Shown: in pieces, positions 34,234-43,210 of the stretch
Layout of the letters: every line of letters begins with the position of its first letter
How positions within the stretch are numbered: position 1 is the first letter of the stretch
From: Plastoroseomonas hellenica
GTDB taxonomy: Bacteria > Pseudomonadota > Alphaproteobacteria > Acetobacterales > Acetobacteraceae
DNA: 64,000 nt
Direction: 5' to 3'
Assembly: GCF_018129085.1 (NCBI RefSeq)
Contig: NZ_JAAGBB010000023.1
Location: forward strand, 56,367-120,366
Program-made: the position numbers and the translations under genes
Notes under the pieces: model-generated
Told to the model about the DNA's origin: nothing
Database searches by the model: none
What the model saw: the letters and a program-made list of their open reading frames with translations, nothing else

Positions 34234-35034
34234 ATGCCGATGGCGCGGCTGCGCCCGCAGGATGCCGAGCGGCGCCAAGCCGCGGGGCCGGACTTCCTGG
34301 AAGCCCTGGCGCGGGGCCTTGCGGTGTTGCAGGCCTTCGACGCCGAGCGGCGGCAGATGACGCTGGCCGAGGTGGCCCGTGCCGTGGACCTGCCGCGCGC
34401 GACCGTGCGCCGCGCGTTGCTGACCCTGGCCGAGCTCGGCCATCTGGAGACCGATGGCCGCCTGTTCCGCCTCACGCCGCGGGTGCTGCGGCTGGCGGCG
34501 GGCTATCTCGGCTCCAATGGCGTCTCCACCATCCTGCAGCCGCGTTGCGAGCGGCTGAGCCTCGCGATCGGCGAGCCCTGCTCGGCCGCCGTGCTGGATG
34601 GCGGGGAGATCGTCTTCATCGCCTATGGCCAGCCGACGCGCATGCTGAGCGTGACCACCATGGTCGGCTGGCGCCTGCCGGCCTTCTGTACCGCGCTTGG
34701 CCGGGTGTTGCTGGCGGGGCTGCCGGATGCGGCGCTGGAGACGTTCTTCGCGGCGCTGCGCCCGGTGGCGGCGACGCCGCAGACGACCCTCGACCCGGTG
34801 GCAATCCGCGCCCAGGTGATCGAGACGCGCCGGGAGGGGTTCGCCCTGGTGGACCAGGAGGCGGAGATCGGCTTCCGCTCGATCGCGGTGCCGCTCCGCC
34901 GCTACGACGGGCGGGTCGTCGCCGCGCTGAATGTCGGGATGCAGGTGGAGCGCGGCACCGTAGCCATGCTGCGGGAACAGGTGCTGCCGCTACTGCGGGC
35001 AGAGGCGGCAGAAATCAGCGCACTGCTCGTGTGA
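34234..35034 (+). CDS. IclR family transcriptional regulator (PcaR/PobR type)
   Basis: 266 residues. Winged helix ALARGLAVLQAFDAERRQMT then LAEVARAVDLPRATVRRALL, followed by the effector domain (CERLSLAIGEPCSAAVLDGG, WRLPAFCTALGRVLLAGL, GFALVDQEAEIGFRSIAVPL). The DNA-binding turn and the AGLPD loop follow the PcaR/PobR group, which respond to aromatic acids such as protocatechuate pathway intermediates. AAGGAA precedes the ATG. It is divergent from the Rieske operon and probably controls it and itself. Confidence 0.9.
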   Translation: MPMARLRPQDAERRQAAGPDFLEALARGLAVLQAFDAERRQMTLAEVARAVDLPRATVRRALLTLAELGHLETDGRLFRLTPRVLRLAAGYLGSNGVSTILQPRCERLSLAIGEPCSAAVLDGGEIVFIAYGQPTRMLSVTTMVGWRLPAFCTALGRVLLAGLPDAALETFFAALRPVAATPQTTLDPVAIRAQVIETRREGFALVDQEAEIGFRSIAVPLRRYDGRVVAALNVGMQVERGTVAMLREQVLPLLRAEAAEISALLV

Positions 35035-35369
35035 CCGTGGTCGGTGGGCGAGACGGATCGCAAGCTGAAGACAAAATACCCGGTGCCAAAAATGAGGCAC
35101 TGCTCCATACTGGGTTCGTCAATCTTTTCCATGAGTTCCGACAATTGGATCGCGTGCCCCAAGGATACTGTTCCGTCACGACCCGGCGCGCCGCCACGCG
35201 CTGGTTGTGGCTGAACCGCCGCCCTCCCCCGCTGGGAGCAGGCGCCGCACGAGACAATCGGCGATGGCAAAGTTCGGTGAAGAGTTCAGTGAAGGTGGGT
35301 GACGGGACATGATGAAATCCCGTAGCTTTCCGGCGACCACCTTCCTGGCGCGAGCAGGGCGGAGCGCAG
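35035..35369. other. 335-bp intergenic region
   Basis: It has lower GC than the flanks and no convincing gene. A 27-residue frame from an ATG near 35131 has no ribosome site and was not accepted. No T-run terminator was found. Confidence 0.4.
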
Positions 35370-35768
35370 ATGCAACTTGAGGTCTACCGCGCAGCGGGTA
35401 CCACCCTGGAGCTACTGGGGACCTGCGAACTCAACCGTCTGTCCGGGCGGTTCCTGGAGGTGCTGCACCAGGCCGCCGATGACGGTGCCGCCCATGGCAG
35501 CCTGCAGCCACCGGAGGCGCATGCCTTCCACGTGATCGATCTGCGGGATGAGCGTGGCCAGCGGTCGGGGCTGCTGGTTGATGGGCCGGCGGATCCGGGC
35601 GTGCTGCCGGGCTGGACGCCGGTGCCGCCGGGCCGGCTGCCTCAGTCCCCGGTGCCGATCGGGGAAGGAATGGGCTCGGGCGGCGCCGCGGCCGCCAGGC
35701 GTGGGGTCGCCCCGAGCGTCGATGCCAACTCGCGCGCATCCAGGACGACCTCACCTTCGCTGGTGTGA
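35370..35768 (+). CDS. Hypothetical protein, 132 residues
   Basis: The first 80 residues are protein-like (LELLGTCELNRLSGRFLEVL, HAFHVIDLRDERGQRSGLLV). The last 45 residues run antisense to the leftward gene at 35642 and look random, so the functional end may lie near 35620 or the two genes truly overlap by 127 bases. GGAG precedes the ATG. Not recognised. Confidence 0.5.
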   Translation: MQLEVYRAAGTTLELLGTCELNRLSGRFLEVLHQAADDGAAHGSLQPPEAHAFHVIDLRDERGQRSGLLVDGPADPGVLPGWTPVPPGRLPQSPVPIGEGMGSGGAAAARRGVAPSVDANSRASRTTSPSLV

Positions 35769-35926
35769 AGCTCGACCGCGGAGATCAATGGCAGCGCGAT
35801 GATGCTGCGTGCACGGGCCAGGGCCGCCCCCTTGGTCGGGAAGCGTTCGATCCGGAACCGCTGTCGGGGAGAGGTCTGCAGCCCGGGCTGTCGCGCAGCA
35901 CGTTCGACATAGGCGAGCGTATACAT
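35642..35926 (-). CDS. Small protein, paralogue of the gene at 36186
   Basis: 94 residues. YTLAYVE, then FRIERFPTKGAALARARSII, then ISAVELHTSEGEVVLDAREL matches the neighbouring small protein (YRLAYVE, HFRVEPFASTRAALDRACEI, SSVELYADSGEVLFDT) residue by residue in order. Two adjacent diverged copies point to local duplication under selection. ATG 35926 is the start shared by alignment; ATG 35944 would add six residues. No known family; soluble, about 10 kDa. Confidence 0.65.
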   Translation of the reverse strand: MYTLAYVERAARQPGLQTSPRQRFRIERFPTKGAALARARSIIALPLISAVELHTSEGEVVLDARELASTLGATPRLAAAAPPEPIPSPIGTGD

Positions 35927-36005
35927 GGGCGGGGGGCACTCCATGCGCTGAAACGTTCCAGCACGCGCATCGTGAGCGGGCCAGATCGATGCTGCAACGC
36001 GGTAA

Positions 36006-36023
36006 TTGACCCGAAGCGGTCAA
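36006..36023. promoter_or_regulatory. TTGACC inverted repeat upstream of the small paralogue
   Basis: TTGACC and GGTCAA pair perfectly around six bases in the 259-bp gap 35927-36185. The same gap also holds three tandem stem-loops (TCGGGGG/CCCCCGA, GAGAGA/TCTCTC, CACGAT/ATCGTG). It is a candidate control region; no regulator can be named. Confidence 0.3.
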
Positions 36024-36185
36024 CAAATTTCGCGACGGCGCATCCTTGACAGCCAGCCTGCCATAGATTGCTGGCGAATCGGGGGTTTGCCCCCGAGAGA
36101 CGAACCCATCTCTCAGAAACGATATCTGACGTGACATTTCACGATCGGCGAAATCGTGGTCGGGCAGTGGAATGACTGGCGCGGA

Positions 36186-36461
36186 TCAACCCGCAGAATC
36201 GGAATGCCAGCACATCGGATCGGCTGGCGGCAACGGCCAACCCAGTTCCAGGGCCAGCGTCACGGTATCGAAGAGGACTTCTCCTGAATCGGCATAAAGC
36301 TCGACCGATGACACGGTTGGGGCGCCGATGATCTCGCAGGCGCGGTCGAGCGCCGCGCGGGTGGAGGCAAAGGGCTCGACGCGGAAATGCGGCGCTTCCG
36401 GCAAGGAGGCGCCGCAGCCACGCGTCGGCCTTGGGCATTCGACATAAGCCAGTCGGTACAC
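36186..36461 (-). CDS. Small protein, paralogue of the gene at 35642
   Basis: 91 residues. The opening YRLAYVE and the stretch SSVELYADSGEVLFDTVTLA define it as the sister of the gene at 35642. It uses a GTG start at 36461 with AAGGA eight bases upstream. It differs mainly in an inserted Cys/Pro-rich loop (CPRPTRGCG) near residue 10 and in its C-terminus, which contains Cys and Trp (PMCWHSDSAG). Unknown function. Confidence 0.65.
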   Translation of the reverse strand: MYRLAYVECPRPTRGCGASLPEAPHFRVEPFASTRAALDRACEIIGAPTVSSVELYADSGEVLFDTVTLALELGWPLPPADPMCWHSDSAG

Positions 36462-36786
36462 GATGCGGTCCTTCGCCGGGGGGAACGACGGAGCGGATCA
36501 ATTACGATACGGCAGCGACGAAAACAACACATTCGTTCACGGAACCGCGATACCGACGGCGCCTAAGGCATGCATAACGAGCATGACGTAATTCTCCCTG
36601 CTCCGGCATCGGCGGCACCCCTGTCCCTCCTGGACATCGGCGGGGCCGCTGCAGGGCGGCGGGCCCCCGGCAGCGCGCCCCGGGTTTCACCGGTCTGTGA
36701 CCTCCGTCACCGCCCTGCCGTCCGCCCCGCGCTAAGCGGATGGGCCGCGCCCCTGGGCAGGCGCGGCGGGACAGGCGGAGACCGCG
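36462..36786. other. 325-bp upstream region of the repeat-protein gene
   Basis: It contains an AT-richer stretch (about 36500-36600) that could carry promoters for both flanking divergent genes. An open frame from ATG 36570 was judged non-coding because it is antisense-like in style and overlaps the repeat gene. No palindrome stood out. Confidence 0.4.
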
Positions 36787-38385
36787 ATGACGGGCGTTCG
36801 GGACACCGGCGGCGAGGGACGGGGCATCGCCCCGCCCGCGGACGGCAATGGGGGCGGCGGCGTGCTGCGGAAGGGCGAAGCCGTCCGCAATGGCGAAGCC
36901 GTCCACAAGAATGATGCCGGAGGCCCGCGGCTGGTCGCCCTCCGTCCCGTCGCGGAAGCGCGGCCCGCACTCCTCGGCGAGAGCGTCGACGGCGACGCCG
37001 TTCTCGGCCGCAGCGGCCGCGGCAGCGGCGTGGTCGGGCAATCCACCTGCGGCACCGGCGTCACCGGCCGGTCCGAGGACCGGGCGGGCACCGAGGGACG
37101 TTCCCTGCGCGGCGCCGGGATCTCCGGGCACAGCGACACCAACCATGGCGTGCTCGGCCGCAGCGAATTCGGCAACGGCGTCACCGGCCTCGCGAAGAGC
37201 GACACCGCGAGCGGCGTGCTCGGCAGCAACGAGGACAGCGGCGCCGGCGTCACCGGCTTCAGCCGGCACGGCGTCGGCGTGCTCGGACAGACCGAAGGCG
37301 GCGCCGCCTGGCAGGACATCCTGGCCGGCGTCGTCGGCGTCTCCAAGGGCAGCGGCTGGGGCGTGATCGGCAGCGGTACCGGCCGCAAGGACGCGAAGCT
37401 CGGCGAGAGCGGCGGCGTCGCGGGCTGGAGCGAGCTCGGCGACGGCGTCAACGGCCGCACCCGGCATCGCGGCGCGGTCGGCGTCCGCGGCGTGCACCAG
37501 GGATCGGGTGCGGGCGTGCACGGCACCGGCGAATGGGGCGTCTTCGGCACCTCCGCCTCCACCCATTGGGATGCCAGCGGGCTGCGCGGCGAGAGCAGCG
37601 GCTTCGCGACCGCCGGAGTGAAGGGTCTGGCGCCGGAGGGCATCGGCGTCTACGGCCTGTCGGGCGGCATGGGCGTGCCGGTAAAGCGCGCCGGCGTGCT
37701 CGGCGCCGGCGCCGGCGAGGGTTGCCCCGGCGTCGTCGGCTTCGGCCGCGGCGCACCGGGGGTCGAGGCCCATGGCGCGCCGGTCGCGCTGCGCACCATC
37801 GGCACGCATCTGGCCGAGAGCGGCGAGGATGGTGGCCCGGCCGGCTTCTTCGCCGGCGAGGTGGTGGTCGCCGGCAGCTTGGCCGCGCTCGCCAAGGGCT
37901 TCCGCATCGACCATCCGCTCGATCCCGAGAACCGCACCCTCGCGCATGGCTCGGTCGATTCCTCGGAGATGAAGACCTTCTACGACGGCATCGTGGAACT
38001 GGACGGCCAGGGCCGCGCGACCATCGAGCTGCCGCACTGGTTCGAGGCGTTGAACACCGATTGCCGCTACCAGCTCACTGCGATCGGCCTGCCGGCGCCG
38101 GAGCTGCATGTCGCGACGATGATCCTCGACAACCGCTTCACCATCGCCGGCGGCCGGCCGGGGATGCGGGTCTGCTGGCAGGTGACCGGCATCCGCCGCG
38201 ATGCCTACGCGAAGCACGCGCCGCTGAAGGTGGAGGCGCGGAAGGAGGGTGCGGAGGTCGGCCGCTACCTGCATCCGGAAAGCCATGGCGCGCAGCGGGA
38301 GGCGAGCTTCGCGCGGGCGCTGCATGCGGAGGAAGGCGATGCCGACGATGCGCGGCGCGGGCCGTACCCCGCCGAATTCGAGTGA
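36787..38385 (+). CDS. GVxG-repeat surface-type protein with conserved C-terminal module
   Basis: 532 residues, acidic and glycine-rich. Residues about 55-355 are a long series of short imperfect repeats of the form G-V-x-G-x-S/T (GVVGQSTCGTGVTGRSED, GVLGRSEFGNGVTGLAKS, GVHGTGEWGVFGTSAS), which would form a beta-solenoid or stalk. The C-terminal 180 residues are different: FRIDHPLDPENRTLAHGSVD, then ELPHWFEALNTDCRYQLTAI, DNRFTIAGGRPGMRVCWQVT and GIRRDAYAKHAPLKVEARK. I recall this tail from many glycine-repeat proteins of unrelated bacteria, a conserved tail of unknown role. No signal peptide is visible, so export would need another route. GGAGA precedes the ATG. Confidence 0.7.
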   Translation: MTGVRDTGGEGRGIAPPADGNGGGGVLRKGEAVRNGEAVHKNDAGGPRLVALRPVAEARPALLGESVDGDAVLGRSGRGSGVVGQSTCGTGVTGRSEDRAGTEGRSLRGAGISGHSDTNHGVLGRSEFGNGVTGLAKSDTASGVLGSNEDSGAGVTGFSRHGVGVLGQTEGGAAWQDILAGVVGVSKGSGWGVIGSGTGRKDAKLGESGGVAGWSELGDGVNGRTRHRGAVGVRGVHQGSGAGVHGTGEWGVFGTSASTHWDASGLRGESSGFATAGVKGLAPEGIGVYGLSGGMGVPVKRAGVLGAGAGEGCPGVVGFGRGAPGVEAHGAPVALRTIGTHLAESGEDGGPAGFFAGEVVVAGSLAALAKGFRIDHPLDPENRTLAHGSVDSSEMKTFYDGIVELDGQGRATIELPHWFEALNTDCRYQLTAIGLPAPELHVATMILDNRFTIAGGRPGMRVCWQVTGIRRDAYAKHAPLKVEARKEGAEVGRYLHPESHGAQREASFARALHAEEGDADDARRGPYPAEFE

Positions 38386-38448
38386 TGCCGGCGGCCCGGA
38401 TCGCCGAGGCGATCGAGGCCGCTTCGCCGGGCTGCCGGCCCGCCATCC

Positions 38449-39939
38449 TCAATCCGCGACGCGGGCGCGGTTGCGCAGCAGCACCGCCGCCGCCAGCGTC
38501 GCGATCGCCGCCAGGATGAAGCCGAGCGCGATCGGCCGCTCCAGCAGGATGCCGAGCTCGCCGTCCGAGATCAGCAGCCCCTGCCGCAGCGATCGCTCGA
38601 AGGTCGGCCCCAGCACATAGGCCAGCACCAGCGGCCCGAGGTCGAAGCCGCCACGGCGCAGCGCGAAGCCGAGCAGCCCGAAGCCCGCCGCCAGCAGCAC
38701 GTCGAAGGTCGCGAGGTTGGTGCTGTAGACGCCGATGACGCAGATCGCGAGGATCGCTGCCGCCATGTAGCGGCGCGGGATCTCGAGCGCGCGCACGAAT
38801 AGCCCGACCAACGGCAGGTTCAGCACCAGCAGGATGACATTGCCGAGATACATCGAGGCGATGACGCCCCAGTAGATCTCGGGCTGCCGCTCCAGGATCA
38901 TGGGGCCCGGCTGCACGCCATGGATCAGGAGCGCGCCGAGCAGCAGCGCGGTGACCGCGTTCGACGGAATGCCGAGCGTCAGCAGCGGGATGAAGGCACC
39001 GGCGGTGCCGGCATTGTTCGCCGCCTCAGGCCCCGCCACGCCTTCGACCGCGCCGCGCCCGAATTCCTCCGGCCGCTTCGCCAGCCGCTTCTCGACCGCA
39101 TAGGAGAGGAAGGAGGCGAGCACTGCGCCGCCGCCCGGCAGCAGCCCGACCAGGAAGCCGAGCACGGAGCCGCGCAGCACTGGCGCCACCGAGCGCTTCG
39201 CCTCCTGCTTCGACGGCAGGAAACCGAGGAGCGAGGTCGGCGGCCGCAGGATCTCGGCCTTGGTGTCCTTGACCAGCGCCAGGTAGAGCAGCTCCGACAG
39301 GCCGAAGAGCCCGAGCGCCAGCGGCGTGATGTTGATGCCGTCGACCAGTTCCGGGATGCCGAAGGTGAAGCGCGGCGTGCCGGAGATCGGGTCGAGCCCG
39401 ACCGAACCGAGCATGAGGCCGAGCAGCGCCATCAGCCCGGCCTTGGCGAGGCCGGAAGCCGCGAAGAAGGCGATCAGCGACAGGCCGGCCAGCATCAGCG
39501 CCGCATATTCCCAGGGGCCGAAGGCGATCACCAGTTCCGCCAGCGGCGGCGAGAGCAGCATGACGCCGAGGATGCCGACCGTGCTCGCGAAGAAGGAACC
39601 GATGGCAGCGATGCCGAGCGCCGCGCCGGCGCGGCCCTTCCGCGCCATCTCGTAGCCGTCGATGCAGGTGACGACCGAGGATGCTTCGCCCGGGATGCGC
39701 ATCAGCACCGAGGTCAGGGTGCCGCCATAGGCGACGCCGTAGTAGATGCCGGCCAGCAGGATGATGGCGCCGGTCGGGTCGAGCTTCAGCGTGATCGGCA
39801 GCAGCAGCGCGATGGTGGTGGCCGGGCCGAGCCCCGGCAGCACGCCGACCACCGTGCCGAGGAAGGCACCGAGCAGGCAAAGGCTGAGATTCTGCCAGGA
39901 GGAGAGCACGGCGAAGCCGTGCAGCAATCCGTCGATCAT
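38449..39939 (-). CDS. tctA: Tripartite tricarboxylate transporter, large membrane subunit TctA
   Basis: 496 residues, about twelve membrane helices. TctA landmarks are [78 protein letters not shown] and [20 protein letters not shown]. It is the transport channel of a TTT carboxylate importer with TctB and the TctC receptor upstream. It starts one base inside the TctB stop and is the last gene of a six-gene operon. Confidence 0.93.
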   Translation of the reverse strand: MIDGLLHGFAVLSSWQNLSLCLLGAFLGTVVGVLPGLGPATTIALLLPITLKLDPTGAIILLAGIYYGVAYGGTLTSVLMRIPGEASSVVTCIDGYEMARKGRAGAALGIAAIGSFFASTVGILGVMLLSPPLAELVIAFGPWEYAALMLAGLSLIAFFAASGLAKAGLMALLGLMLGSVGLDPISGTPRFTFGIPELVDGINITPLALGLFGLSELLYLALVKDTKAEILRPPTSLLGFLPSKQEAKRSVAPVLRGSVLGFLVGLLPGGGAVLASFLSYAVEKRLAKRPEEFGRGAVEGVAGPEAANNAGTAGAFIPLLTLGIPSNAVTALLLGALLIHGVQPGPMILERQPEIYWGVIASMYLGNVILLVLNLPLVGLFVRALEIPRRYMAAAILAICVIGVYSTNLATFDVLLAAGFGLLGFALRRGGFDLGPLVLAYVLGPTFERSLRQGLLISDGELGILLERPIALGFILAAIATLAAAVLLRNRARVAD

Positions 39940-40421
39940 CAGGCGCCTCGCACTAAGCCGAGTGAGTACAGCGCGCGCTCCGCGATGCCGGAGGGGAAGG
40001 GGACGCCGAGTGCCGTGCCGAAGATCAGCACGATGCCGGCGGTCAGCAGCAGGCCGTAGAGCAGCGCCTCCCGCCAGCTTGTGCCTTCGCCGAAGCGCAG
40101 CATCGCGATGGTCGCGACCAGCATCGGCGCCACGAAGCCGAGCCAGGGCAGCGCCAGCGCGATGCCGAGCATGGCGATGCCATAGGTCAGGAAGGTGCGG
40201 TTGGCCCAGGGCCGCGCGCCGCCTTCCGGCTCGGTCGTGGGATCCCCCGGCCAGGCGAGCACCGCCAGCGCCAGGATGCCCATCAGCACCGCGAGCACCT
40301 GCGGCAGCAGCCCGGGGCCCGGGCCATCCCAGCCCCAGCTCTCGAGCTTCGCTGCCTCGCGCCAGGCCAGGATCGCGAAGATGACGCCGCCCAGGGCGAC
40401 GCAGCGCGCGGTCCGCGTCAT
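39939..40421 (-). CDS. tctB: Tripartite tricarboxylate transporter, small membrane subunit TctB
   Basis: 160 residues with four predicted membrane helices (GGVIFAILAWREAAKLESWG, PQVLAVLMGILALAVLAWPG, IAMLGIALALPWLGFVAPML, LYGLLLTAGIVLIFGTALGV). The start ATG 40421 lies seven bases after the receptor stop. Small TctB proteins form the complex with TctA. Confidence 0.88.
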   Translation of the reverse strand: MTRTARCVALGGVIFAILAWREAAKLESWGWDGPGPGLLPQVLAVLMGILALAVLAWPGDPTTEPEGGARPWANRTFLTYGIAMLGIALALPWLGFVAPMLVATIAMLRFGEGTSWREALLYGLLLTAGIVLIFGTALGVPFPSGIAERALYSLGLVRGA

Positions 40422-40428
40422 CGCCGGC

Positions 40429-41376
40429 TCAACGGCGCCGGGCCAGGCCGGCTTCGCGGAGTTGCGGGCCGAAGCGGTCATGCGCCTCCCGCGCCACGCG
40501 CTCGAACTCCTGCGGCTGCAGGATGGAGGGCACCATGCCGAAGCGGCCGAGGATCTCGGCCAACGCCGGCTTCTGTGCAGCTTCGAGGAAGGCGCTGGTC
40601 AGCCGCTCCACGCGGTCCTGCGGGATGCCCTTGGGGCCGATGAAGCCGATCATGGAATCGACGACGACATCGACCCCCTGCTCGCGCAGCGTCGGCACCT
40701 CCGGATATTCCTTCCAGCGGCCGGCGCTGGCCGAGGCGAGCAGGCGGAGCCGGCCGGATTCGAGTGCCGGCAGCATCTCCGGCGGGTTCTGGATCACCGC
40801 ATCGACATGGCCGCCGAGCGTCGCCGTCACCGCCTCCGCGCCGGAGCCGAAGGGGACGAACTGGAAGCGGGCGCCGGTCGCGCGGGCGATGTCGAACATG
40901 CCGATATTGTTCGGCGCGCCGGTGGCGCCGAAAGTGGTGCGCCGGGCCTTCGCCGCGTTCACCAGGTCCTGGATCGTCCGGTGCGGCGATTCCGCGCGCA
41001 CCGCGATGCCATAGAGGTAGCGCGCGAAGGCCGGCAGGAAGGTGAAGCTCTCGAAGCCATAGGCGACGTCCAGCATGTGCGGCGCGATCGCGAGGCCGGC
41101 GAGGCCGGTGGTGCCGATCGTGTAGCCGTCCGGCCGGGCGGCTGCGATCTGTTGCACGCCGACCGTGCCCTGGCCGCCTGGCCGGTTCACGATCTGCACG
41201 GGCACGCCGAGGATCTTCTCCGCCTCGGCGGCGATGGCGCGGGTCGAGACGTCGGTCGATCCGCCGGCGCCATACTGGACGATCACGGTGATCTCGCGCT
41301 CCGGCCAGGCGGCGAGCGCGAGGCGGGGAGCGAAGAGCGCGGCGGCGCCGGTCGCGATCAGGGTGCGGCGTTGCAT
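40429..41376 (-). CDS. tctC: TctC/Bug family receptor of the complete Tct system
   Basis: 315 residues with a twin-arginine-like leader (MQRRTLIATGAAALFAPRLA) and then the receptor body EREITVIVQYGAGGSTDVST, VQIVNRPGGQGTVG and SGAEAVTATLGGHVDAVIQN. Of four receptors of this family in the window it is the only one beside its own membrane genes. ATG 41376 has AGAGGAAC upstream; the open frame before it is antisense to the SDR gene. It precedes tctB by seven bases. Confidence 0.9.
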   Translation of the reverse strand: MQRRTLIATGAAALFAPRLALAAWPEREITVIVQYGAGGSTDVSTRAIAAEAEKILGVPVQIVNRPGGQGTVGVQQIAAARPDGYTIGTTGLAGLAIAPHMLDVAYGFESFTFLPAFARYLYGIAVRAESPHRTIQDLVNAAKARRTTFGATGAPNNIGMFDIARATGARFQFVPFGSGAEAVTATLGGHVDAVIQNPPEMLPALESGRLRLLASASAGRWKEYPEVPTLREQGVDVVVDSMIGFIGPKGIPQDRVERLTSAFLEAAQKPALAEILGRFGMVPSILQPQEFERVAREAHDRFGPQLREAGLARRR

Positions 41377-41423
41377 GACGATGTTCCTCTCGGTGACGTT
41401 TGCTTTTCTTGGCAGGCCTGCGC

Positions 41424-42182
41424 TCAGGGCATGTAGCTGCCGCCGCCCACGTCGATGGTGGTGCCGGTGAGGTAGGACGCGGCGTCGGAGGTGAGGAAAT
41501 GCACGACCTCCGCCACATCCTCGGGCTCGCCCAGGCGGCCGAGCGGGATGCGCGCCAGGAAGGCCTCGTTCAGGCCGGGCGCTGCGCCCGCCACCATGTC
41601 GCTGTTGATGCGGCCGGGCGCGACGCTGTTCACGGTGATGCCGAAGGGGCCGAGCTCGGCGGCGAGGTTGCGCGCGAAGCCCATCAGCCCGGTCTTCGAG
41701 GCGCCGTAATAGGCGCCGGTGATGGTGCTCGCGACCCGCGCCGCCTGGCTGGTCATCATCACGATGCGGCCCCAGCCGCGCTTCTTCATGACCGGGATCG
41801 CGGCACGGGAGAGCAGGAAGGGGCCGGTGAGGTTCACGTCGAGGACGCGGCGCCATTCCTCGGTCGGCATGTCCTCGACCATGCGCTTGCGGCCATCGAC
41901 CTTGGGCGAGATGCCGGCATTGTTCACCAGCACGCCGAGGCGGTCCCACCAGTCGCCTAGCACCTGCGGCAGCGCCTGGATCGCGCCCTCATCGGCGACA
42001 TCGAGGCGGATGGCGCGCGCCTCGAGGCCCTCCGCCGCGATCGACGCCGCGGTGGCGTCGACGCTCTCCAGTACATCGGCCAGCACGACGGGATGGCCCG
42101 CCGCGGCCAGGCGGCGGGCGATGGCGGCGCCGAGGCCGCGCGCGGCCCCGGTGACGAGGGCGACGCGATCGGCATTGCTCAT
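41424..42182 (-). CDS. Short-chain dehydrogenase/reductase
   Basis: 252 residues. The classical SDR sites are present: cofactor loop TGAARGLGAA, NNAGIS, catalytic serine in MMTSQAARV, and YYGASKTG (YxxxK). The product order with a C-terminal GTTIDVGGGSYMP matches NAD(P)-dependent hydroxy-acid or sugar-acid oxidoreductases. It overlaps the alcohol dehydrogenase by four bases and lies 47 bases upstream of tctC. Substrate unknown. Confidence 0.9.
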   Translation of the reverse strand: MSNADRVALVTGAARGLGAAIARRLAAAGHPVVLADVLESVDATAASIAAEGLEARAIRLDVADEGAIQALPQVLGDWWDRLGVLVNNAGISPKVDGRKRMVEDMPTEEWRRVLDVNLTGPFLLSRAAIPVMKKRGWGRIVMMTSQAARVASTITGAYYGASKTGLMGFARNLAAELGPFGITVNSVAPGRINSDMVAGAAPGLNEAFLARIPLGRLGEPEDVAEVVHFLTSDAASYLTGTTIDVGGGSYMP

Positions 42183-43210
42183 GGCAGCAGGATCACCTTG
42201 CTGGCGGCGCGTTGGCGGGAGAGCTCGAAGCCTTCGAGCCCGCGGGCGAGGGGCAGCCGATGCGTGATCATGGGACGGAAGCCTTCGGGATCGCGCTCCA
42301 GCAGCGCCATCACGCGGCCCCAGGTCGACCGCTCCGATCCGTGCGAGGCGCGGAGCTGGTGGCGATTGCGCACGAAGGCGGTCAGCGGCAGCGAGAGCGG
42401 CGCGGCATGGATGCCGGCCACGACCAGCACGCCGGCCCGCTTCAGCACCGGCAGCGCGTCGGTGATGGAGGGCGGGTGGCCCGTCGCCTCCAGCACCACG
42501 TCGACCGGCTTGCCGCCGGTCGCGGCCAGCACCTGGTCGGCGAGCGGCGCGTCGGCGATATCGATGCAGTCGGCGAAGCCGAGCTGGCGCAGCACGTCGA
42601 AGCGCGGCGCATCGGCGCGGCCGGCGACCAGCACGCGGCCGGCGCCGGCCGCCCGCGCCATCAGCGCGAGCCCCTGGCCGATGGTGCCGGGGCCGAGTAC
42701 CAGCACCGTGTCGCCGAGCCTGACCTCGCCCACCAGCACGGCCTCGGCCGCGACCGCCAGCGGCTCCACCAGCGCGCCGAGCTCGGCGTCCACAGCATCC
42801 GGCAGCGGCAGCGCATTGCCGGCGGGGATGGTGACGAAGCGCGCGAACCCGCCATCGGCGGTGAGCCCCATGGTCAGGCGTTCGGCGCCGATCCGCGCAT
42901 CGCCCGGCCAGGCATGGGCGCCGCTGCCGCGGAACAGCGCCGGATGCACCGCGACGCGCGTGCCGATCGGCAGGCTGACGCCACCGCCCGCCGCATCGAC
43001 GCGGCCGGCGAATTCATGGCCCATGGTCAGCGGCAGGTAGGGCACCATGTGCCCGTAGCCGTCGGTCCATTCATAGGCATGCACGTCGCTGCCGCAGATG
43101 CCGACCGCCTCGACCCGCACCCGGACCTCGCCGGGCCCGGGCGCCGGCGGCTCCGGCACCTCGAGCGCCTCCAGCCCGAAGCCTGCGGTGGTCTTGCGCA
43201 GGGCGAGCAT
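42179..43210 (-). CDS. Zinc-type alcohol dehydrogenase lacking the structural zinc
   Basis: 343 residues of the medium-chain MDR family. Catalytic zinc ligands are GICGSD (Cys about 39), GHEFAG and LVEPLAVA; the cofactor motif GPGTIGQG is in place. The lobe that normally holds four structural cysteines here reads HPALFRGSGAHAWPGDARIG, without any, so only the catalytic zinc is bound. This resembles threonine or sorbitol dehydrogenase relatives. It starts within the ThDP-enzyme stop (TGATG) and overlaps the SDR. Confidence 0.88.
   Translation of the reverse strand: MLALRKTTAGFGLEALEVPEPPAPGPGEVRVRVEAVGICGSDVHAYEWTDGYGHMVPYLPLTMGHEFAGRVDAAGGGVSLPIGTRVAVHPALFRGSGAHAWPGDARIGAERLTMGLTADGGFARFVTIPAGNALPLPDAVDAELGALVEPLAVAAEAVLVGEVRLGDTVLVLGPGTIGQGLALMARAAGAGRVLVAGRADAPRFDVLRQLGFADCIDIADAPLADQVLAATGGKPVDVVLEATGHPPSITDALPVLKRAGVLVVAGIHAAPLSLPLTAFVRNRHQLRASHGSERSTWGRVMALLERDPEGFRPMITHRLPLARGLEGFELSRQRAASKVILLP

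Noticed and set aside
36570..36914. A 114-residue rightward open frame overlapping the repeat-protein gene.
   Set aside because: Weak ribosome site, Arg/Pro-rich tail and overlap in a second frame with the real gene.
36787..37800. CRISPR array suggested by the short regular repeats.
   Set aside because: The repeats are in-frame glycine codons with variable sequence and no unique spacers.
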